A stretch of 64,000 bases of DNA from CAWINH01 sp963837425. Its GTDB lineage: Bacteria; Chloroflexota; Limnocylindria; QHBO01. Shown here one piece after another: positions 8,886 to 17,674 of the stretch. The notes beneath the pieces were generated by a model, which saw nothing but the letters and a program-made list of their open reading frames with translations, was not told where the DNA came from and did no database searches. The position numbers and the translations under genes are program-made. Each line of letters starts with the position of its first letter. The first letter of the stretch is position 1. Location of the stretch: NCBI GenBank assembly GCA_963837425.1, contig CAWINH010000002.1, positions 62,001-126,000 of the forward strand, written 5' to 3'.

Positions 8886-10089
8886 CGCAACCGATCGTAG
8901 CACCGGGGGGCCGATCTTCACGCTCGTCGTGCTGGCGTCGGCGCACGCGGTCATCCACGCCCTCTCCGCGCTCCTGCCGCTCGTGTATCCGATCGTCATC
9001 CGCGAGTACGGCCTGAACCCGGCCGACATCGGCCTCTTCATTGGGATCACGACCGCGGTCGGTGGCAGCATGCAGCTCGCCTATGGCTTCCTGACTCGAT
9101 ACGTCGGGCGCCCCGCGCTGCTGGCCGCCGGGCAGATCGTGTTCGGAGCTTCGCTGCTGCTGGCGGGCGCGTCGCGCTCGATCGGCCAGCTGCTGGCCGC
9201 GATCAGTGCCGCACGGGTCGGAGGCAGCCCGCAGCACGTGGTGGGCAATGCCCTGCTGTCCGACGCGTTCCCGGTGTCGCGCCGCGGCTTTGCGATCAGC
9301 GCGCACGTCAGCGGCGGCAACGTAGGCACCATCCTCGTCCCGTTCGTTGGCGCAGCATTGCTGGCCACCGTGGGCTGGCAGGCGACGCTGGCGCTCTTCG
9401 GGCTGCCGGCCATCGTCATGGGCACGCTCATCGCGTTCCGGGTCCGGGAGGATGGCCGGGCCTACCGGACCGCCGCGCGCAGCTCCGGCTCGGTCTGGCG
9501 CCACCTCGGCGAGGTGGTGCGACGGGGCGACCTGCGCCTGATCCTGGCCGCCTCGCTCGTGGCGGCGGGCGGGCGCGGCCTCGACATCCTGGCGCCCTTC
9601 ATGCTCCTCTACCTGCGCGGGCCGCTCGGGATCAGTGAAGCGGCGACGACCTGGCTCTACGCCCTGCTCCTGGTGGGGGCCATCGTGGGTCCGCTGCTGG
9701 CCGGGTGGCTCTCCGACCGCTTCGGCCGTCGGCGCACGCTCGTCATCTACTACCTGTTGTGCGCGGTCGGCATCACCGCCTTTACGCTGGCCGGCTCGAA
9801 CCTGTGGCTCCTGGCGCCGCTCCTGCTCCCGTTCGGGACCGCGGTCTTCAGCGAGTCGCCGGTCCTCCAGGCATTTCTCGCCGACCGCGCCACCGGGCCA
9901 ACGCGCGACGTGGCCTTCAGCGTGTACTTCACGTTCGCCTTCGGCATCGGCGCGGCGTGGGCGGTGGTCATCGGCAACGTCGTCCACGCCTGGGGTTACC
10001 CGGCCGCCTTCGCGGTGATGGCGGCCAGCTACCTCGGGGCCGCGCTGCTCGTTCTTGCGGTCCCCGCGCCATCCGCCAGCGAGACGTAG
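8875..10089 (+). CDS. MFS transporter
   Basis: The 404-residue protein shows 12 predicted membrane segments, with the MFS signature loops VGRPALLAAG and DRFGRRRTLVIYY. The start ATG at 8875 is preceded by GGAG at 8862-8865; the frame upstream is antisense to MarR. It is divergent from MarR and the two reading frames share 11 bp, so any promoter for this gene must lie inside the MarR coding region or transcription comes from the upstream MFS gene by readthrough. Substrate is unknown. Confidence 0.85.
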   Translation: MTDIATDRSTGGPIFTLVVLASAHAVIHALSALLPLVYPIVIREYGLNPADIGLFIGITTAVGGSMQLAYGFLTRYVGRPALLAAGQIVFGASLLLAGASRSIGQLLAAISAARVGGSPQHVVGNALLSDAFPVSRRGFAISAHVSGGNVGTILVPFVGAALLATVGWQATLALFGLPAIVMGTLIAFRVREDGRAYRTAARSSGSVWRHLGEVVRRGDLRLILAASLVAAGGRGLDILAPFMLLYLRGPLGISEAATTWLYALLLVGAIVGPLLAGWLSDRFGRRRTLVIYYLLCAVGITAFTLAGSNLWLLAPLLLPFGTAVFSESPVLQAFLADRATGPTRDVAFSVYFTFAFGIGAAWAVVIGNVVHAWGYPAAFAVMAASYLGAALLVLAVPAPSASET

Positions 10090-10125
10090 GCGAGAGCGGT
10101 CGTAGCTTCGATCCCGGACCGGGAC

Positions 10126-12435
10126 TCAGTGTCCGGCGATGAGCCGCTCGCGCTCCGAGCTGTCCGCCTCGACGAGCGCCCGGACGGCCGGCTCGGCGAC
10201 GTCGGCGACGATGATGTCGCCCACCTCCTCGCTGACCGCGGAGAAGATGCCCATCTCCCGTATCCCGGCGCACTGTCGTCGGTTATCCGCGGTCGGGGTC
10301 AAGTAGTGAACGGACGAGGCCCGGTAGCGGTGGAGCAGGAAGAGCTGGAGGAGCGTCATCAGGCGGCGGCGGCGCAGGCTCGGGTCGAACGTGTTCTGGT
10401 CGCGAACCGACAGGATCGTTCGCCCGCGCCGATCGCGGACCGGCGCGAAGACGACGTTCGCCAGGCGCTCGGCGTCGGCGTCGGCGACGACCAGCTCCAT
10501 GACCTCGGACCCAGCCGTGTGGGGGCGCAGTGACACGCGGAGTTGTCGGTCAACGCCCCGGAGCTCCGCCCAGCGCGCCAGCCAGCCATCGAGGACCCGG
10601 GTCGGGACCTCGGTCTGCACGAGGTGCTGCGCCTGCGTCGAACCGGCACCCATGGCCCTCGTCGTTGCGGTCCGCCCGGAGGCGGCCGCCAGCGCCGCAT
10701 CGGCTCGTGGTCCGCCGACGAGGGTCTGCGGCGTCCGGTACGGTGACTCGACGAGCCGCAGCTTGCGCTGCAGGCGCGCCAGCGCCAGCATCCCGTCGTC
10801 GCGGAGCGCGGTCGTGAACTCCTCGGCCGCCAGGCCGTCGACCTGGTGCCCGCCGTAGGTGATGAAGTTGAAGACGAAACCGAGCTTGCCGAGCTCGGTC
10901 GGGAAGCTGCGCATCTCGTCTTCGCTCATGCCGGTCGTGTCCCAGTTGAACGACGGCGAGAGGTTGTACGCCAGCATCTTGTCGGGGTGGACGGCGTGGA
11001 TCGCATCGGCGAAGGTCCGGGCGTCCACCAGGTTGGCGGTCTTCGTCTCCATCCACAGCAGGTCGGCGTAGGGCGCCACTGCCAGCGACCTTGCGATCGC
11101 GTAGCCGATGTCGCCCCGGACCTGGTAGTAGCCATCCGGCGTCTTCGCGCGCTCGGGATCCCACGCCACGCCGATGCCCATCCGATCCGCGGCGGCACGG
11201 ACGACAGACCACGGAGCCAGAGCCCCGACGCGGCGCCATTCGTCCGCGGTCATCTCCAGCCCCGCGCCCTCCTCGGCACGGAATGCGATCGCGTCGGCGA
11301 CGGCATCCGGGAACGTCTCGAGCGCGGCCTCCGCCTCCCATGCCGCGAGGAACGCATCGACCGCGCGGTCGAGGGTCTCGTCCGCGCTGACCCCGATCCC
11401 GTCGAGATGACGACGAGCGGCATTGTCGACGGCGTTCTTCACGCCCGAGCGCTCGAGCCATGTGTCCGCCGCCTGCGCTTCATCCACCGGAACCTCGTGG
11501 AGCAGATGGCCGTTGATCTCGCCGACGCCGGCGTCGTGGAGGTGTCGCAACACGGCCAGGTACCCGACCCGGTAGGACGGGACCGATGGGTTGGTGACTC
11601 CGAGGATGAAGGGCTGGTCGCGCTCGTCGTCACAGCCGTCGAGCAGGTTCGCCGCCTCGGCGTCGGTCCGCGCCACGATGAGACCCGGGACGCCCATGAC
11701 GTCGAGCTGGAAGCGAGCGGCGTTGAGGCGCTTGATCTGCTCGCTGGTCGGCACCAGCACCTTGCCGCCCTGGTGACCGCACTTCTTGGCGCCGGGCTTC
11801 TGGTCCTCGATGTGGTATCCGGAGACGCCCGCCTCCACGAATCGGCGGATCAGGTTGCGGACGTGGGCATCGCCACCATGGCCCGTATCGGCATCCGCGA
11901 TGATCAGCGGTGCGAAGTCGACCTCCGGCGTCGCACGCCGTTCCTCGACCGTCATCCGGGAGCGCGCGAAGTGCTGGTTGCGATCCGCGGCCAGCAGGGC
12001 GCGGACGACGCTGGCCGCCTCGTCCGGGACCTGTGACAGCGGGTAGCTGGCCAGGTCGGGGCCCGGGTCCTCGCTCGCAGATCCCTTCGCCGAGGTCGCC
12101 CAGCCGCCCAGGTAGATGGCCTCGATGCCCCCGCGCTTCATGGCCACCGCCTGCCCCGGCGAGTACGGCCCGAAGGTGGTGATCGACTCGCGCCGGGCGA
12201 AGAGCTCCCGCAGGCGTGCGTGGAGCTGCCCGGCGGCGACGCGGGCCACCGGGTAGTCGGTAACGATCGTGCCGCGCTGCTCCGCAACCTGGCTGGGAGC
12301 ATAGAGACGGGTCAGGCCGGCGAAGCGCTCCGTCTCCATCCAGCGCGCGATGGTCGCGATGGCCGATTCATTGGCGTCGGTTTCGTGGGCGCCAGGAGAC
12401 GTTGCGCCGCGGGGCCGCGGCTCGGTGATGGCCAC
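10126..12435 (-). CDS. aceA: isocitrate lyase, long AceA2-type
   Basis: Isocitrate lyase splits isocitrate to glyoxylate and succinate in the glyoxylate shunt. The 769-residue length matches the long actinobacterial AceA2 form rather than the usual 430 residues. Catalytic motifs are clear: DADTGHGG at 181-188 (metal binding), HIEDQ at 208-212 and the Cys loop KKCGH at 217-221. The C-terminal 200 residues are the extra domain of the long form. The GTG start at 12435 gives VAITEPRPRG; the frame extends to 13038 but that part is antisense to a LysR gene. The neighbours (LysR, acetyl-CoA synthetase) support growth on acetate or fatty acids. Confidence 0.93.
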   Translation of the reverse strand: MAITEPRPRGATSPGAHETDANESAIATIARWMETERFAGLTRLYAPSQVAEQRGTIVTDYPVARVAAGQLHARLRELFARRESITTFGPYSPGQAVAMKRGGIEAIYLGGWATSAKGSASEDPGPDLASYPLSQVPDEAASVVRALLAADRNQHFARSRMTVEERRATPEVDFAPLIIADADTGHGGDAHVRNLIRRFVEAGVSGYHIEDQKPGAKKCGHQGGKVLVPTSEQIKRLNAARFQLDVMGVPGLIVARTDAEAANLLDGCDDERDQPFILGVTNPSVPSYRVGYLAVLRHLHDAGVGEINGHLLHEVPVDEAQAADTWLERSGVKNAVDNAARRHLDGIGVSADETLDRAVDAFLAAWEAEAALETFPDAVADAIAFRAEEGAGLEMTADEWRRVGALAPWSVVRAAADRMGIGVAWDPERAKTPDGYYQVRGDIGYAIARSLAVAPYADLLWMETKTANLVDARTFADAIHAVHPDKMLAYNLSPSFNWDTTGMSEDEMRSFPTELGKLGFVFNFITYGGHQVDGLAAEEFTTALRDDGMLALARLQRKLRLVESPYRTPQTLVGGPRADAALAAASGRTATTRAMGAGSTQAQHLVQTEVPTRVLDGWLARWAELRGVDRQLRVSLRPHTAGSEVMELVVADADAERLANVVFAPVRDRRGRTILSVRDQNTFDPSLRRRRLMTLLQLFLLHRYRASSVHYLTPTADNRRQCAGIREMGIFSAVSEEVGDIIVADVAEPAVRALVEADSSERERLIAGH

Positions 12436-12445
12436 GTCTCGTCCG

Positions 12446-12646
12446 CTACTCGTTCGGGTGGTCGCGGTTGCAGAGGTCCGGGCAGGTGCACTCGGCAAGC
12501 TCGGCCACGCTGAGCACGTGGCCGTCGTGTGGTGCGGCCGGCCGCCAGCGCAGCCATGCGTTTGAGCGAGAGGCGCGGAGGCGATCGAACAGTGGCGGCC
12601 GAGGTGCCTCGTGCGGCCGGCCGGGGTGATAGGTGTTCTGCAGCAT
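12446..12646 (-). CDS. small protein with a C-terminal Cys/His cluster, upstream of aceA
   Basis: This 66-residue frame ends with ECTCPDLCNRDHPNE, where three Cys and one His form a compact possible metal site (CxCPxxC plus DH). It stops 10 nt before the aceA GTG start, on the same strand, so it could be a leader gene translationally coupled to aceA. I believe similar short C-termini occur in actinobacterial small proteins, but could not check. No strong Shine-Dalgarno is visible; the N-terminal half looks unremarkable and the true start may be later. Confidence 0.45.
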   Translation of the reverse strand: MLQNTYHPGRPHEAPRPPLFDRLRASRSNAWLRWRPAAPHDGHVLSVAELAECTCPDLCNRDHPNE

Positions 12647-12694
12647 GGCCCCAGCCTGGCAGCAGGTGTAGCATCAGTAAAGACGATTGTTCCG

Positions 12695-12711
12695 ATGGTA
12701 TGCATAACCAT
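12695..12711. promoter_or_regulatory. imperfect palindrome between aceA and the LysR gene
   Basis: ATGGTATGCATAACCAT reads almost the same on both strands and overlaps the LysR start codon at 12710. It sits in the 274-bp (with the small gene, 63-bp) divergent control region. LysR proteins commonly bind such dyads beside their own gene. Function is inferred from position. Confidence 0.4.
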
Positions 12712-13654
12712 GACTGATATAAATCCGCCGACCGACTTCGCCCGCGTCAACGCGTTCGTCGAGGTCGCTCGGGCCGGCTCGATCTCGGCCGCCGCCAACG
12801 CCCTGTTCATCACCCAGCCGGCAGTCACGGCGCGCATCCAGGCGCTCGAGTCCGAGATGGGGACCGAGCTCTTTAGCCGCGGCCGGCACGGCAGCCGCCT
12901 CACTGAGGCCGGGCACGCCCTGTTGCCGCATGCCGAGCGGGCGCTCGCCGCGCTTCGCCACGGAGGGGAGGCGGTCGAGCAGATTGCCCGCGGGGAAGGT
13001 GGCCGCCTCACGATCGGGGCCGCGCCCGCGGTCAGCACCTACGTCCTGCCGGCGGTGCTCCATCGGTTCCAGGAGCAGCATCCCGCCGTGCGGCTCGCGG
13101 TTCGCAGTGGCCACTCAGAGGAGATTCTCGAGATGGTCCTGCGCGAGGAGGTCGAGATCGGCCTCATGCGACCGATTCACCACCCGGAGGTGACCGAGGG
13201 ATTCCTCTACGAGGACAGCCTGGCGCTCGTCGTCCATCGCGCGCACCCGTTCGCCGCAACCGGCCATATCCGGATGTCGCAGATGTCGACCGAGTACCTG
13301 ATCCTCTTCGACCGCTTCAGCTCCTACCACGAGCTGACGAGCACGCTGCTGCGCCAGGCCGGCATCACGCCGCGCGGCACGCTGGAGGTGGACAACATCG
13401 ACGCGGCCAAGCGCATGGTCGAGCAGCGGCTCGGGATCGCCCTGCTGCCTCTGACGAGCGTGCAGGCGGAGGTCGGGACCGGCCGCCTCTCCGTCGTGCG
13501 CATCACCGACATGGCACCGGTGCGACGCACGATCGTCGTGGCGCGGCGGCACGACGCCGGCGAGCCATCAGCGGTGCTGGACGCATTCATTCGCACCCTC
13601 GACGAGCTCCGTCCACCGGTGAAGCACCTTCCCGCCGGCGATCCGGCCACGTAG
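12710..13654 (+). CDS. LysR family transcriptional regulator, divergent from isocitrate lyase
   Basis: The 314-residue protein begins with the LysR winged helix (FARVNAFVEVARAGSISAAA, then ALFITQPAVTARIQALE) followed by the two-lobe effector domain (about 90-295: GGRLTIGAAPAVSTYVLPAV, EIGLMRPIHHPEV, NIDAAKRMVEQRLGIALLP). The start MTDINPP at 12710 is chosen because the DNA-binding domain begins 8 residues later. Divergence from aceA is the classic LysR arrangement, so it probably regulates the glyoxylate shunt; the effector is not known. Confidence 0.88.
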   Translation: MTDINPPTDFARVNAFVEVARAGSISAAANALFITQPAVTARIQALESEMGTELFSRGRHGSRLTEAGHALLPHAERALAALRHGGEAVEQIARGEGGRLTIGAAPAVSTYVLPAVLHRFQEQHPAVRLAVRSGHSEEILEMVLREEVEIGLMRPIHHPEVTEGFLYEDSLALVVHRAHPFAATGHIRMSQMSTEYLILFDRFSSYHELTSTLLRQAGITPRGTLEVDNIDAAKRMVEQRLGIALLPLTSVQAEVGTGRLSVVRITDMAPVRRTIVVARRHDAGEPSAVLDAFIRTLDELRPPVKHLPAGDPAT

Positions 13655-13663
13655 GATGGTGCC

Positions 13664-14074
13664 ATGGATGACGAGCGACTCGACGAGATCCCCCTCCTCG
13701 CCGTCCTCGACCGCCGCGCGCGAGCCCAGGTGCTGAAGACCGCGCGGACCACGCACTTCGCGCCGGGGGAGCAGGTCATCGGCGAGGGGGATCCCGCCAC
13801 CCGCCTCTACATCATCGTGAGCGGCCACGCCCGCGTGATCCAGCGCGAGCTCGGCCTGGTCGCCACGCTCGGCCCGGGCGAATTCTTCGGGGAGCTGGCG
13901 CTCATCGAGGGCCACGGTCGGACCGCGTCGGTCGTGGCGGAAGACGCGCTCGAATGCCTGGTCATCACCGAGTGGGAGTTCAAGGCGTCCCTCCAGGAGC
14001 ACCCCCAGATGGCCCTCCCCATGCTCGAGGCGATCATCACCCGCCTCCACCGCCGGGAGCACCACGGCACCTGA
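13664..14074 (+). CDS. cyclic-nucleotide-binding domain protein (Crp-like sensor without DNA-binding domain)
   Basis: The 136-residue protein is a single cAMP-binding-type beta-roll: FAPGEQVIGEGDPATRLYII, then the phosphate-binding cassette FFGELALIEGHGRTASVVA, with the conserved Glu and Arg retained. There is no helix-turn-helix after the C-helix, so it is not a Crp regulator by itself. TAGGAT at 13652-13657 stands six bases before the ATG, implying a leaderless mRNA. It lies 20 bp before acetyl-CoA synthetase; in mycobacteria, cAMP controls Acs acetylation, so a link is plausible but unproven. Confidence 0.82.
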   Translation: MDDERLDEIPLLAVLDRRARAQVLKTARTTHFAPGEQVIGEGDPATRLYIIVSGHARVIQRELGLVATLGPGEFFGELALIEGHGRTASVVAEDALECLVITEWEFKASLQEHPQMALPMLEAIITRLHRREHHGT

Positions 14075-14094
14075 CCGGGGCTAGAATCGGGAGC

Positions 14095-16077
14095 ATGACG
14101 ACCGAAGAGCAGACCCCCGGCGCCGAGTCAGCGACGATCGAGAACCTCCTGCGCGAGGAGCGGACCTTCCCGCCGCCGAGTGCCTTCGTGGCCAACGCGC
14201 TGCTGAACGACCCATCGATCTACGAGCGGACCGCGTCCGAAGAGGGGTTCCGCGCCTTCTGGGCGGATGAGGCGAAGCGGATCGACTGGATCGAGCCGTG
14301 GACCGAGGTCCTCGACTGGCAGGCGCCGTATGCGAAGTGGTTCATCGGCGGCAAGCTGAATATCAGCGCCAACTGCCTCGACCGCCACGTCGCAGCGGGG
14401 CTCGGCGACCGGGTCGCCTACTACTGGGAGGGTGAGCCGGGCGACGCCCGCACGCTGACCTACTCCGACCTCCTGGACGAGACGTGTCGCATGGCGAACG
14501 CGCTGCGCTCACTCGGGGTGACGAAGGGCGACCGGGTCGCGATCTACATGCCCATGATCCCCGAGCTGCCGGTGGCCATGCTGGCCTGCGCCCGGATCGG
14601 CGCCCCGCACAGCGTCGTCTTCGGCGGCTTCTCGGCCGATGCCCTGGCGGGGCGGATCGAGGACGCCGAGTGCTCGGTGCTGATCACCGCCGACGGCGGC
14701 TATCGGAAGGGCGGAGCGGTGCCGCTGAAGGGGAACGCGGACGACGCCATGGACCGTTCGTCGTTCGTGAAGCACTGCATCGTCGTGCGCCGCACCGGGC
14801 AGGACGTGCACTGGAAGGCGGGACGCGACCTGTGGTGGCACGAGCTCGTCGCCGACCAGCCCACGACCGCCGAGCCGGAGCCGATGGACGCCGAGGATCT
14901 CCTCTACCTGCTCTACACCTCGGGCACGACCGCCAAGCCCAAGGGGATCATGCACACGACCGGCGGCTACCTCGTTGGCACCAGCACGACCCATCGGTAC
15001 ATCTTCGACATCCACCCCGAGACCGACGTCTACTGGTGCATGGCCGACATCGGCTGGGTGACCGGGCACTCGTACATCGTCTACGGGCCGCTCGCGAACG
15101 CGACGACCGGCATCATCTACGAGGGAGCCATCGACTTCCCGGACCGTGACCGCTGGGCGCAGATCGCGGCGAAGTACCGGGCCACGATCCTGTACACCGC
15201 GCCGACCGCCATCCGCGCGCTCATGAAGTACGGCGCCGAGGAGTTCGCGCGCGACGACCTGGGATCCCTCCGCCTGCTCGGATCGGTGGGCGAGCCGATC
15301 AACCCCGAGGCCTGGGCCTGGTACTGGAAGTACATCGGCGGCGAGCGCTGCCCGGTCGTCGACACGTGGTGGCAGACCGAGACGGGGATGATCATGATCA
15401 CCCCGCTCCCCGGGATCACGACCCTCAAGCCCGGCTCCGGGACCCATCCCTTCCCCGGCGTGAAGGCCGATGTCGTCGACGAGGCCGGCAATTCGGTGCC
15501 GCTTGGCGGCGGCGGGTACCTCGTCCTCGAGCGCCCGTGGCCAGCCATGCTGCGCGGCATCTACGGTGATCCGGAGCGCTACCAGGAGACGTATTGGAGC
15601 CGCTACCCGGGCCGCTACTTCGCGGGCGACGGCTGCAAGCGCGACGATGAGGGCTACTACTGGCTGCTCGGACGGGTGGACGACGTGATGAACGTCTCCG
15701 GCCACCGGATCAGCACGACCGAGGTCGAGTCCGCCCTCGTCAGCCACGCCGCAGTGGCCGAGGCCGCGGTCGTTGGTCGCAGCGACCCGATCACCGGCCA
15801 GGCGATCTTCAGCTACGTGATCCTGCGCTCAGGGGTCGACCCCACCGACGAGCTGGCCGTCGAGCTGCGCGAGCACGTGGCCGACGTCATCGGCAAGCTG
15901 GCGCGGCCCAAGCTGATCCTGTTCACCCCGGACCTGCCGAAGACGCGCTCCGGGAAGATCATGCGCCGTTTGCTGCGCGACATCGCCGAGCAGCGGGCGC
16001 TGGGTGACGTGACCACGCTGGCGGATGCCAACGTGGTCGCCACCATCCGCGACCAGTCGGGGACCGGGGAGGAGTAG
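14095..16077 (+). CDS. acs: acetyl-CoA synthetase (AMP-forming)
   Basis: The enzyme makes acetyl-CoA from acetate, ATP and CoA. The 660-residue length is that of Acs. Diagnostic sequence includes the family N-terminus (YAKWFIGGKLNISANCLDRH), the P-loop TSGTTAKPKG at 275-284, WWQTETGM, and PKTRSGK with catalytic Lys621, the residue acetylated in the family. The start MTTEEQ at 14095 is supported by TAGAAT at 14082-14087, seven bases upstream. With aceA and LysR nearby it forms an acetate/C2 assimilation block. Confidence 0.95.
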   Translation: MTTEEQTPGAESATIENLLREERTFPPPSAFVANALLNDPSIYERTASEEGFRAFWADEAKRIDWIEPWTEVLDWQAPYAKWFIGGKLNISANCLDRHVAAGLGDRVAYYWEGEPGDARTLTYSDLLDETCRMANALRSLGVTKGDRVAIYMPMIPELPVAMLACARIGAPHSVVFGGFSADALAGRIEDAECSVLITADGGYRKGGAVPLKGNADDAMDRSSFVKHCIVVRRTGQDVHWKAGRDLWWHELVADQPTTAEPEPMDAEDLLYLLYTSGTTAKPKGIMHTTGGYLVGTSTTHRYIFDIHPETDVYWCMADIGWVTGHSYIVYGPLANATTGIIYEGAIDFPDRDRWAQIAAKYRATILYTAPTAIRALMKYGAEEFARDDLGSLRLLGSVGEPINPEAWAWYWKYIGGERCPVVDTWWQTETGMIMITPLPGITTLKPGSGTHPFPGVKADVVDEAGNSVPLGGGGYLVLERPWPAMLRGIYGDPERYQETYWSRYPGRYFAGDGCKRDDEGYYWLLGRVDDVMNVSGHRISTTEVESALVSHAAVAEAAVVGRSDPITGQAIFSYVILRSGVDPTDELAVELREHVADVIGKLARPKLILFTPDLPKTRSGKIMRRLLRDIAEQRALGDVTTLADANVVATIRDQSGTGEE

Positions 16078-16097
16078 CCGCCGCTGGCAGCCGTTCC

Positions 16098-16583
16098 CTA
16101 TTCGGAGCCGACGGCCACCGAGATCGAGGTCCCGTTGCCCGACGGGTCGGGCGCGACCGTGATCGTGCCTCCGACGCTGTTCGCGTCGTTCGTCACGATC
16201 CAGCTGAACGCCCCGCTGACATCGGTCGTGCCCATCACGCTGAGGCCGGCATCGGAGATCGCCTTGTCGTAGAAGCTCTTCAGCGAGTCGACCGAATCGG
16301 ACGAGGTGTAGGTGACGACGCTCGTGGTATCGGTCGAGAAGTTTGCAACCTGGGACGAATTCGGCGGCTTGAGATTGTCGACGAGGCTCTGCAGATCGCC
16401 GTTGTTCGCGTGGCCACCGCTGCTGGCCGCGGCGGTCGATGGGTTGGCTGCGGCGCTCGCTGCGGTGCTCGGCGTGTTGTCGCCGCCACCTGCGGATGGG
16501 CCCGGGCTCTTCCCTCCGCAGGCCGTGAGGGCGAGTGCCAGGACGAGGAGCATGAGAGGTGCCAGGAGTCGGGTTGGGCGCAT
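16098..16583 (-). CDS. lipoprotein of unknown function
   Basis: From ATG at 16583 the protein has 161 residues with a textbook lipoprotein signal ending LALTAC (Cys22), then a Gly/Ala/Ser linker and a small alpha/beta domain. A segment (VVTYTSSDSVDSLKSFYDKA, then ISDAGLSVMG) resembles many small exported domains that read 'S..D....FY...L...GW'. I recognise no named family. It converges on acs, 20 bp apart. The frame continues upstream to 16712 but that part precedes the signal peptide and is rejected. Confidence 0.75.
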   Translation of the reverse strand: MRPTRLLAPLMLLVLALALTACGGKSPGPSAGGGDNTPSTAASAAANPSTAAASSGGHANNGDLQSLVDNLKPPNSSQVANFSTDTTSVVTYTSSDSVDSLKSFYDKAISDAGLSVMGTTDVSGAFSWIVTNDANSVGGTITVAPDPSGNGTSISVAVGSE

Positions 16584-16733
16584 GGGCGTTGCTGATCCTC
16601 CAGATCGCTCGACCACTGCATCGGCCACAAAAAAGGCGCCAAGCGTCAGTTGGCAGGGCCGACGCGCGTCGCGCGATTGGGGCACGGTATGGGGCGGCGA
16701 CCCTGACGTCAAGGTCCGCTGGGCACCTCCTGA

Positions 16734-16954
16734 CGTCCCGCCCAGCGGGACAAACGACGCCTGAGCGCCGCCTCCTGCGCGAAACGTCCCGCCCAGCGGG
16801 ACAAACGACGCCTGAGGGCCGCCTCCCGCGCGAAACGTCCCGCCCAGCGGGACAAACGATGCCTGAGGGCCGCCTCCCGCGCGAAACGTCCCGCCCAGCG
16901 GGAAAACGACGCCTGAGGGCCGCCTCCTGCGCGAAACGTCCCGCCCAGCGGGAC
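16734..16954. repeat. five tandem 51-bp units each carrying the hairpin GTCCCGC-CCA-GCGGGAC
   Basis: The 18-bp core CGTCCCGCCCAGCGGGAC starts at 16734, 16785, 16836, 16887 and 16937 (one unit is 50 bp because of a deleted base and it has lost one C of the arm). Each core is a 7-bp stem with a 3-nt loop. Between the cores lies a conserved spacer (AAACGAYGCCTGAG and CGCCTCCYGCGCGAA). The array ends 1 bp before the stop codon of the HTH gene on the minus strand. It is open in several frames, but only because of its 51-bp period and composition. Confidence 0.9.
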
Positions 16955-16955
16955 C

Positions 16956-17594
16956 TCAGCGTGCCCGGACCCACAGCAGGCCATCTCCGCCCAGTCCCTC
17001 TCCCGAACGGATCGCGGCCCAGATCCCGCGCCTGCCGATGGGCAGCGCCTCAGCAAGGAGGGTCGAGAACGGGGCAACGGCTTGCCGATTCGCCCTCGTA
17101 TCGCTGAGCGCCAGGACGAGCCGGACCCGTAGACCCAGGAGTTCGCTGAGGGCTGCTCGTTTCAGCTGGGCAGCCCGAAGCTGAGCCTGCAGGTCCCGTA
17201 GCCGGCGCTCGATCTCGACGTGGATCGCCGCGGTGGGGCTGTCGAGGACGAGGTCGGCTGCGCGCCGATCCGGCGGACGACCAACTGGCAGCTCCAGGCG
17301 TCTACGCCATGACGCGTGTGCCTCCCGAACGATCCGCTCGGCAATCGCAAGCTGGCCGGAATCACGCAACCTGACGCCATCGGCCGGCAAGACGCGCAGC
17401 ATCAAGCGGTGCCCGGCGCGCTGAACCAGTCGCTCAGCCAGATCGAGGTCTGGTGCCACCGACCCGAGCAGGATCCGATTCAGGCGAGATGCACTGATCC
17501 CCGCGCGACCGGCCAGACGTCGCTGGCTGAGGCCCGCGGCATCGCACGCCACGCGAAGCTCGCGGCGGAAGGCACGCGAGAGGTCGCCATCCAC
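16956..17594 (-). CDS. HTH protein with C-terminal nuclease-like domain, paralogue of the one at 28999-29676
   Basis: The 212-residue protein starts (GTG 17594) with an XRE-type helix-turn-helix (LRVACDAAGLSQRRLAGRAG, ISASRLNRILLG). The C-terminal half contains ADLVLDSPTAAIHVEIERRL, a basic helix and LVLALSDTRANRQAV, then GGDGLLWVRAR. The D...ExE pattern between strands resembles a restriction-endonuclease-like fold, but a catalytic Lys is not evident. The gene at 28999 shares the whole layout, including DT(R/Q)ANR and the G(N/D)GL(V/L) ending. Its 3' end touches the hairpin array; its function is unknown. Confidence 0.72.
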   Translation of the reverse strand: MDGDLSRAFRRELRVACDAAGLSQRRLAGRAGISASRLNRILLGSVAPDLDLAERLVQRAGHRLMLRVLPADGVRLRDSGQLAIAERIVREAHASWRRRLELPVGRPPDRRAADLVLDSPTAAIHVEIERRLRDLQAQLRAAQLKRAALSELLGLRVRLVLALSDTRANRQAVAPFSTLLAEALPIGRRGIWAAIRSGEGLGGDGLLWVRAR

Positions 17595-17674
17595 CGACTC
17601 AGCATTGACCGATGAAGCTTATTGCCGCCTTACCCCCGGCTTACCGAGGGAGGTTTCCGATCGCGCCGTCCACG

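Noticed and set aside
10846..12036. 396-residue plus-strand frame opposite isocitrate lyase
   Set aside because: It is the antisense shadow of a clear enzyme with all catalytic motifs on the minus strand.
12436..13038. N-terminal extension of isocitrate lyase
   Set aside because: This part of the frame is antisense to the small Cys gene and the LysR gene and has no family similarity.
16734..16954. CRISPR-like array
   Set aside because: The units are contiguous 51-bp tandem copies with conserved spacers, not unique ones, and no cas gene is near.
16559..17107. Plus-strand frame with 17-residue repeats across the hairpin array
   Set aside because: The period of 51 bp keeps any frame open; no ribosome site or recognisable domain is present and it overlaps two real genes on the other strand.
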